A stretch of 8,317 nucleotides of DNA from NCBI GenBank assembly GCA_021833085.1, contig JAKBGL010000047.1, positions 1-8,317 of the forward strand. The letters are read 5' to 3'. A program made the translations under genes and the position numbers. The notes beneath the pieces were generated by a model. That model saw nothing but the letters and a program-made list of their open reading frames with translations. It was not told the DNA's origin and searched no databases. Below are positions 6,205 to 8,317 of the stretch, piece by piece. Every line of letters begins with the position of its first letter. The first letter of the stretch is position 1. Origin of the DNA: Actinomycetes bacterium (GTDB lineage Bacteria > Actinomycetota > Acidimicrobiia > Acidimicrobiales > Acidimicrobiaceae).

Positions 6205-7095
6205 TCACACCATCTGTTGAATCACTGCCGAAGAGGACGAACTCGGAAGTAGATCCTCTGCTGAGAGCGCCTCGATAATACGTGCTCGCATCACTCTACC
6301 AGCGTCAAACTGCTTCGAAGGCAAGGTGCGAGCAACGACCCGAATAATGATGTATCCCAAAGATATAGACTCGATGCCGGTCACCATAGGGGGCGTCAAC
6401 AGCACAGGAACTAATCGTTCGTCTTCTGCTAGCTCGCTGCAGAGTTCGTCCAAGATCTCTCGAGCCCTTGCCGAGGCTTTTTTTTCTGCGGGGAGTTGTA
6501 CGTCTATAACGACCTGAGACCAGTCTCGAGACATATTCGCCACCTGAAGAATCTGCCCGTTTCGGATCGCGATCAACTCCCCTGCCAAGGTACGGATCTT
6601 GGTTATACGAAGTGTAACCTCTTCTACAGTTCCAGAAACCCCTGTCGTAAGTCCAACGCTAGATATTCGAATTACGTCTCCCACTCCGTACTGTCGTTCC
6701 GTTATTATGAAGAATCCTCCAAGCACGTCTTGAACCAGGGTCTGTGCACCAAAGCCCACGGCAACCCCGATTACAGTGGCGGGCGCAACCAAAGAGGTCA
6801 AGGGTACACCAAAGCGAATAAGTATCAGTACTGTAGCTGTAAAGTAAACGACGCTTCTCAAGCTCCAGTCGATAGCTTGAATTGCAGTGTGAACATACTT
6901 CGTCGGTTCCGACTTGATTAGGTCGCTCACTACCTGGTAAGCGGTAGCCTTCACAACTCGCCTCTCAGCGATATTTGCGACTCCATGAATTAGCCGAGCT
7001 ACCAGAATTGAACCTAGAGCGATAAGGAGGATCTCTAGACCATTCGTTCTAGCCCAAGTTTCATAGTCAGCTACTTCGATCCCAAACAACACCAT
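6205..7095 (-). CDS. MscS-family small-conductance mechanosensitive channel
   Basis: A 296-residue channel that opens under membrane tension to release solutes on hypo-osmotic shock. TM1 is about residues 20-38 and TM2 about 78-97. The pore helix TM3 is about 102-130 with the family signature VIGVAVGFGAQTLVQDVLGG (G and A residues pack the pore). The cytoplasmic beta domain follows (GVGDVIRI, SGTVEEVTLR, then IRNGQI in place of the usual PNG motif). The C-terminal alpha/beta domain (about 192-280) ends in a Ser-rich tail. It is the minimal three-TM architecture, close to E. coli MscS length (286). AGG lies 6 bases before the ATG at 7095. It is followed at once by the Thr/Ser-rich anchored protein, and preceded by the decayed frame 7997-7122. 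Confidence 0.95.
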   Translation of the reverse strand: MVLFGIEVADYETWARTNGLEILLIALGSILVARLIHGVANIAERRVVKATAYQVVSDLIKSEPTKYVHTAIQAIDWSLRSVVYFTATVLILIRFGVPLTSLVAPATVIGVAVGFGAQTLVQDVLGGFFIITERQYGVGDVIRISSVGLTTGVSGTVEEVTLRITKIRTLAGELIAIRNGQILQVANMSRDWSQVVIDVQLPAEKKASARAREILDELCSELAEDERLVPVLLTPPMVTGIESISLGYIIIRVVARTLPSKQFDAGRVMRARIIEALSAEDLLPSSSSSAVIQQMV

Positions 7096-7429
7096 AGATG
7101 ACCTAATACCTTAGCCACCAATTACCTGTAGTACGATCTTTTAAGAACTCTCTCGAGTCCGTTGAAATACAACTTGAACCAAAACGCAGTCCTATTGATA
7201 TAAGCGCATGACGCCACCGAGCCATTAACGGGGCAACCTCCGTTATAGTTGAGGTGGCAGTAAGCCTGGATACACATAGCTTGAACAGGCTCAATCTGCG
7301 TACTCTCACGACACTCATTGAAGCAGGTTATGGTTATAAAGTCAGGGTTAGAGCTCTTTGTACCTTGCCACAGAGCTTCGTCGTTAGTAACATCATGCCT
7401 ACAGCGATACCTCCTTTCGTAGTTAGCCC

Positions 7430-7444
7430 CTCGGTCTAACCGAG
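7430..7444. repeat. Perfect hairpin next to an internal AAAGGAGG
   Basis: CTCGGT-CTA-ACCGAG forms a 6-base stem with a 3-base loop. On the minus strand it overlaps a second possible pairing (GTTAG at 7440-7436 with CTAAC at 7426-7422) that excludes it. Both lie just upstream of AAAGGAGG (7417-7410), which is followed at 13 bases by ATG 7396 and a 20-codon frame ending at TAA 7334-7336. No T run follows, so it is not a terminator. Confidence 0.4.
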
Positions 7445-7506
7445 AGAGAGTACAAAAGATCATAGGAATGAGCCCGGTAGCAGATGGGTCCAAAGTTAGA
7501 GGGCTG

Positions 7507-7704
7507 TTAGTCGTATACGTCATCATATGTGAAGATGCGCTGAACCTCGAAGTGACCGCCCACTGTTCCAAATGACCCGTCATCACCTGTCCTGGATTGT
7601 CCAGCTGCAAAGAGCCGAACCCCGACAATATAGAGGCAAGTAAGTGTCACGCAGACGCCGAGTACTTCGTCGGGTTCCAAAAGAAGAAGTTTGTCACTCC
7701 TCAC
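7507..7704 (-). CDS. Alternative overlapping ORF with a hydrophobic segment (doubtful)
   Basis: A 65-codon frame starting at a GTG whose last two bases overlap the TGA (7703-7701) of the decayed frame. It has one hydrophobic stretch (VLGVCVTLTCLYIVGVRLF) and then a Gly/Asp-rich tail ending FTYDDVYD. No ribosome binding site fits the GTG. It competes with the decayed secreted-protein frame over the same DNA; I favour the latter because that frame has start signals and much greater length. A small membrane protein cannot be excluded. Confidence 0.2.
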   Translation of the reverse strand: MRSDKLLLLEPDEVLGVCVTLTCLYIVGVRLFAAGQSRTGDDGSFGTVGGHFEVQRIFTYDDVYD

Positions 7705-7814
7705 TTGGATCGTAGGTATTGAACATCAGTGCCGATCGGAGTTATCGTTCTTATCGGATATACGTCGATAGGTGTTTGCACCGTTGATTTCGTGTGTTCG
7801 AGCCAACGGACCCA

Positions 7815-7997
7815 CTAAGGCAAGGAGAAAGATGATGGTTGAGTGCTAACTAAAGAAGATCTCTCTATGAGCTTCGTCCATAGAGATGAAGTGGTAGCAG
7901 TCTTCCTTTGTGCTTGAACCGAGAGCTTCCCTTTGCCAAGTAGTAACACTAAAACCAATGCTATGGCGACTGTGATACGCGCTCGCTTCAAGTACAC
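7815..7997 (-). CDS. Short secreted peptide (translated head of the decayed frame)
   Basis: If the three stops are real and not read through, the strong ribosome binding site still directs synthesis of a 60-residue product. It consists of a signal peptide of about 29 residues followed by a basic, Ser/Thr-rich tail (QRKTATTSSLWTKLIERSSL). It could be inserted in or exported through the membrane as a roughly 30-residue peptide. Whether this is a functional peptide or just the surviving head of a broken gene cannot be told from sequence. Codon use is like the neighbours. Confidence 0.35.
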   Translation of the reverse strand: MYLKRARITVAIALVLVLLLGKGKLSVQAQRKTATTSSLWTKLIERSSLVSTQPSSFSLP

Positions 7998-8001
7998 AAA
8001 T

Positions 8002-8007
8002 CCTCCT
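8002..8007 (-). promoter_or_regulatory. Strong Shine-Dalgarno sequence AGGAGG
   Basis: AGGAGG on the minus strand, 4 bases before GTG 7997 and 10 before the in-frame TTG 7991. It is among the best ribosome binding sites in the window, which argues that the downstream frame was once, or still is, translated. Confidence 0.65.
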
Positions 8008-8031
8008 ACGTAAAGTCCTCGGTTGGCTCAC

Positions 8032-8061
8032 GTATCGACAGACACCCGATACACGCTTTTT
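8032..8061 (+). terminator. Weak hairpin with T run
   Basis: GTATCG (8032-8037) pairs with CGATAC (8047-8052) across a 9-base loop. On the plus strand the stem is followed after four bases by five T (8057-8061). The orientation would stop plus-strand transcription, but no plus-strand gene lies to its left, so it may be antisense protection or chance. The same stem read on the minus strand lies between the DUF3293-like stop and the next ribosome binding site. Confidence 0.25.
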
Positions 8062-8071
8062 ATCCTTGAAA

Positions 8072-8317
8072 CTACGTTCCCAACAACCCCGCAAGGTCTT
8101 CCATCTCTACCCACAGCGTTGCATTTGAGTCCACGCAGCTAAGAATCCCATCTCTTATCACATAGATAGCTGCCTGATCGTACCTTTTTGCAAGTTCAAA
8201 GATCGAATCAGGTAGAAGATACTGCTCGTTGACGAGGACTAAGTAACCAAGTTCAAAGTAGCTATCATCTAGAGAGGAACCTCTCGCCACGTAGTACTGC
8301 AAAGATAGCTCTATGAG
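8072..8317 (-). CDS. DUF3293-like protein, C-terminal part (N-terminus outside window)
   Basis: The frame is open from the right edge to TAG at 8072-8074 and shows 81 residues. The pattern VARGSSLDDSYFELGYLV (about residues 9-26), then FELAKRYDQAAIYVIRDGIL and CVDS, resembles the C-terminal half of DUF3293 domains: a G-x-S-x-D step, an acidic E-x-G-x-x-V strand, then an 'LA.(K/R)(Y/F).Q.A(I/V)(F/Y)' helix-strand and a DG turn. DUF3293 proteins are small, soluble and of unknown function. The TTG at 8302 is unlikely to be the start because the similarity continues up to the edge. It is 74 bases upstream of the next minus-strand start, so it may head the same transcription unit as the channel gene. 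Confidence 0.6.
   Translation of the reverse strand, partial: LIELSLQYYVARGSSLDDSYFELGYLVLVNEQYLLPDSIFELAKRYDQAAIYVIRDGILSCVDSNATLWVEMEDLAGLLGT

Larger units (their letters stand above)
7122..7997 (-). pseudogene. Probable decayed gene for a secreted Cys-containing protein, three in-frame stops
   Basis: One frame runs from GTG 7997 to TAA 7122-7124 with only three internal stops: TAG 7815-7817, TGA 7701-7703 and TGA 7647-7649. About 13-14 would be expected in 291 random codons. The start has a strong AGGAGG (8002-8007) 4 bases before GTG 7997, or 10 before TTG 7991. The first residues form a signal peptide: KRAR, a long hydrophobic run (ITVAIALVLVLLL), and a possible cleavage after VQA. Later segments look protein-like: TPIDVYPIRTITPIGTDVQY after the first stop, GVTNFFFWNPTKYSASA after the second, and a 168-codon open part (7628-7122) with a Cys-rich block (CFNEC ... 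CIQAYC ... GGCP ... SVASC). The frame ends 26 bases before the MscS start, filling the operon gap. No family recognised. Alternatives: only the 60-residue peptide is made, stop readthrough, or sequencing errors. Confidence 0.45.

Noticed and set aside
6496..6921. 141-codon plus-strand ORF opposite the MscS gene
   Set aside because: Antisense to a clearly coding channel gene; length explained by shared composition.
7103..7318. 71-codon minus-strand ORF just upstream of the channel gene
   Set aside because: No ribosome binding site and a low-quality Arg/Ser/Thr product; overlaps the Cys-rich frame that fits the longer reading phase.
7846..8094. 82-codon minus-strand ORF overlapping the secreted-protein start
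   Set aside because: Runs through the DUF3293 stop region and the AGGAGG site in another frame, with no start signal; it explains the region less well than the signal-peptide frame.

Overview
The window looks like a bacterial chromosome, most likely an actinobacterium of moderate GC. The clues are TTG and GTG starts, a short protein with a membrane anchor and a Thr/Ser stalk of a kind common in Acidimicrobiia, and base composition near 50 percent GC. An Acidithrix/Ferrithrix-like acidimicrobiid would fit, but that is inference, not a match.

Left part (1-2278). The first 84 bases look like the C-terminus of an AAA-type ATPase. It is followed at once by an RloB-family gene (97-684), giving an RloA/RloB-like defence pair cut by the window edge. 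Beyond it lies a sparse stretch: a possible decayed reading frame (692-844, minus), a compact protein-kinase-fold protein without a normal N-lobe (1071-1568, minus), and an unrecognised small protein with an OB-like tail (1839-2198, minus). This has the texture of accessory or decaying DNA.

Middle part (2279-5885). Two divergent operons read away from a 282-base intergenic region. The minus operon encodes an inositol-monophosphatase-family phosphatase (TTG start, good ribosome binding site) and a two-CBS-domain protein. The plus operon encodes an orphan acidic protein, a small lipoprotein and a Cof-type HAD phosphatase.

Right part (5886-8317, all minus). Reading leftward from the right edge: the C-terminal part of a DUF3293-like protein, then 7997-7122, then an MscS-family channel (7095-6205), then, one base after the channel stop, a membrane-anchored Thr/Ser-rich protein (6203-5886). 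The 7997-7122 interval at first looks like a gap with a tiny secreted peptide. Read as one frame, however, it has a strong ribosome binding site, a signal peptide, only three internal stops in 291 codons, and ends 26 bases before the channel gene. I read it as a decayed (or recoded) secreted-protein gene inside the channel operon; this is the most interesting observation in the window. No tRNA, rRNA, CRISPR array or intact insertion sequence was seen.
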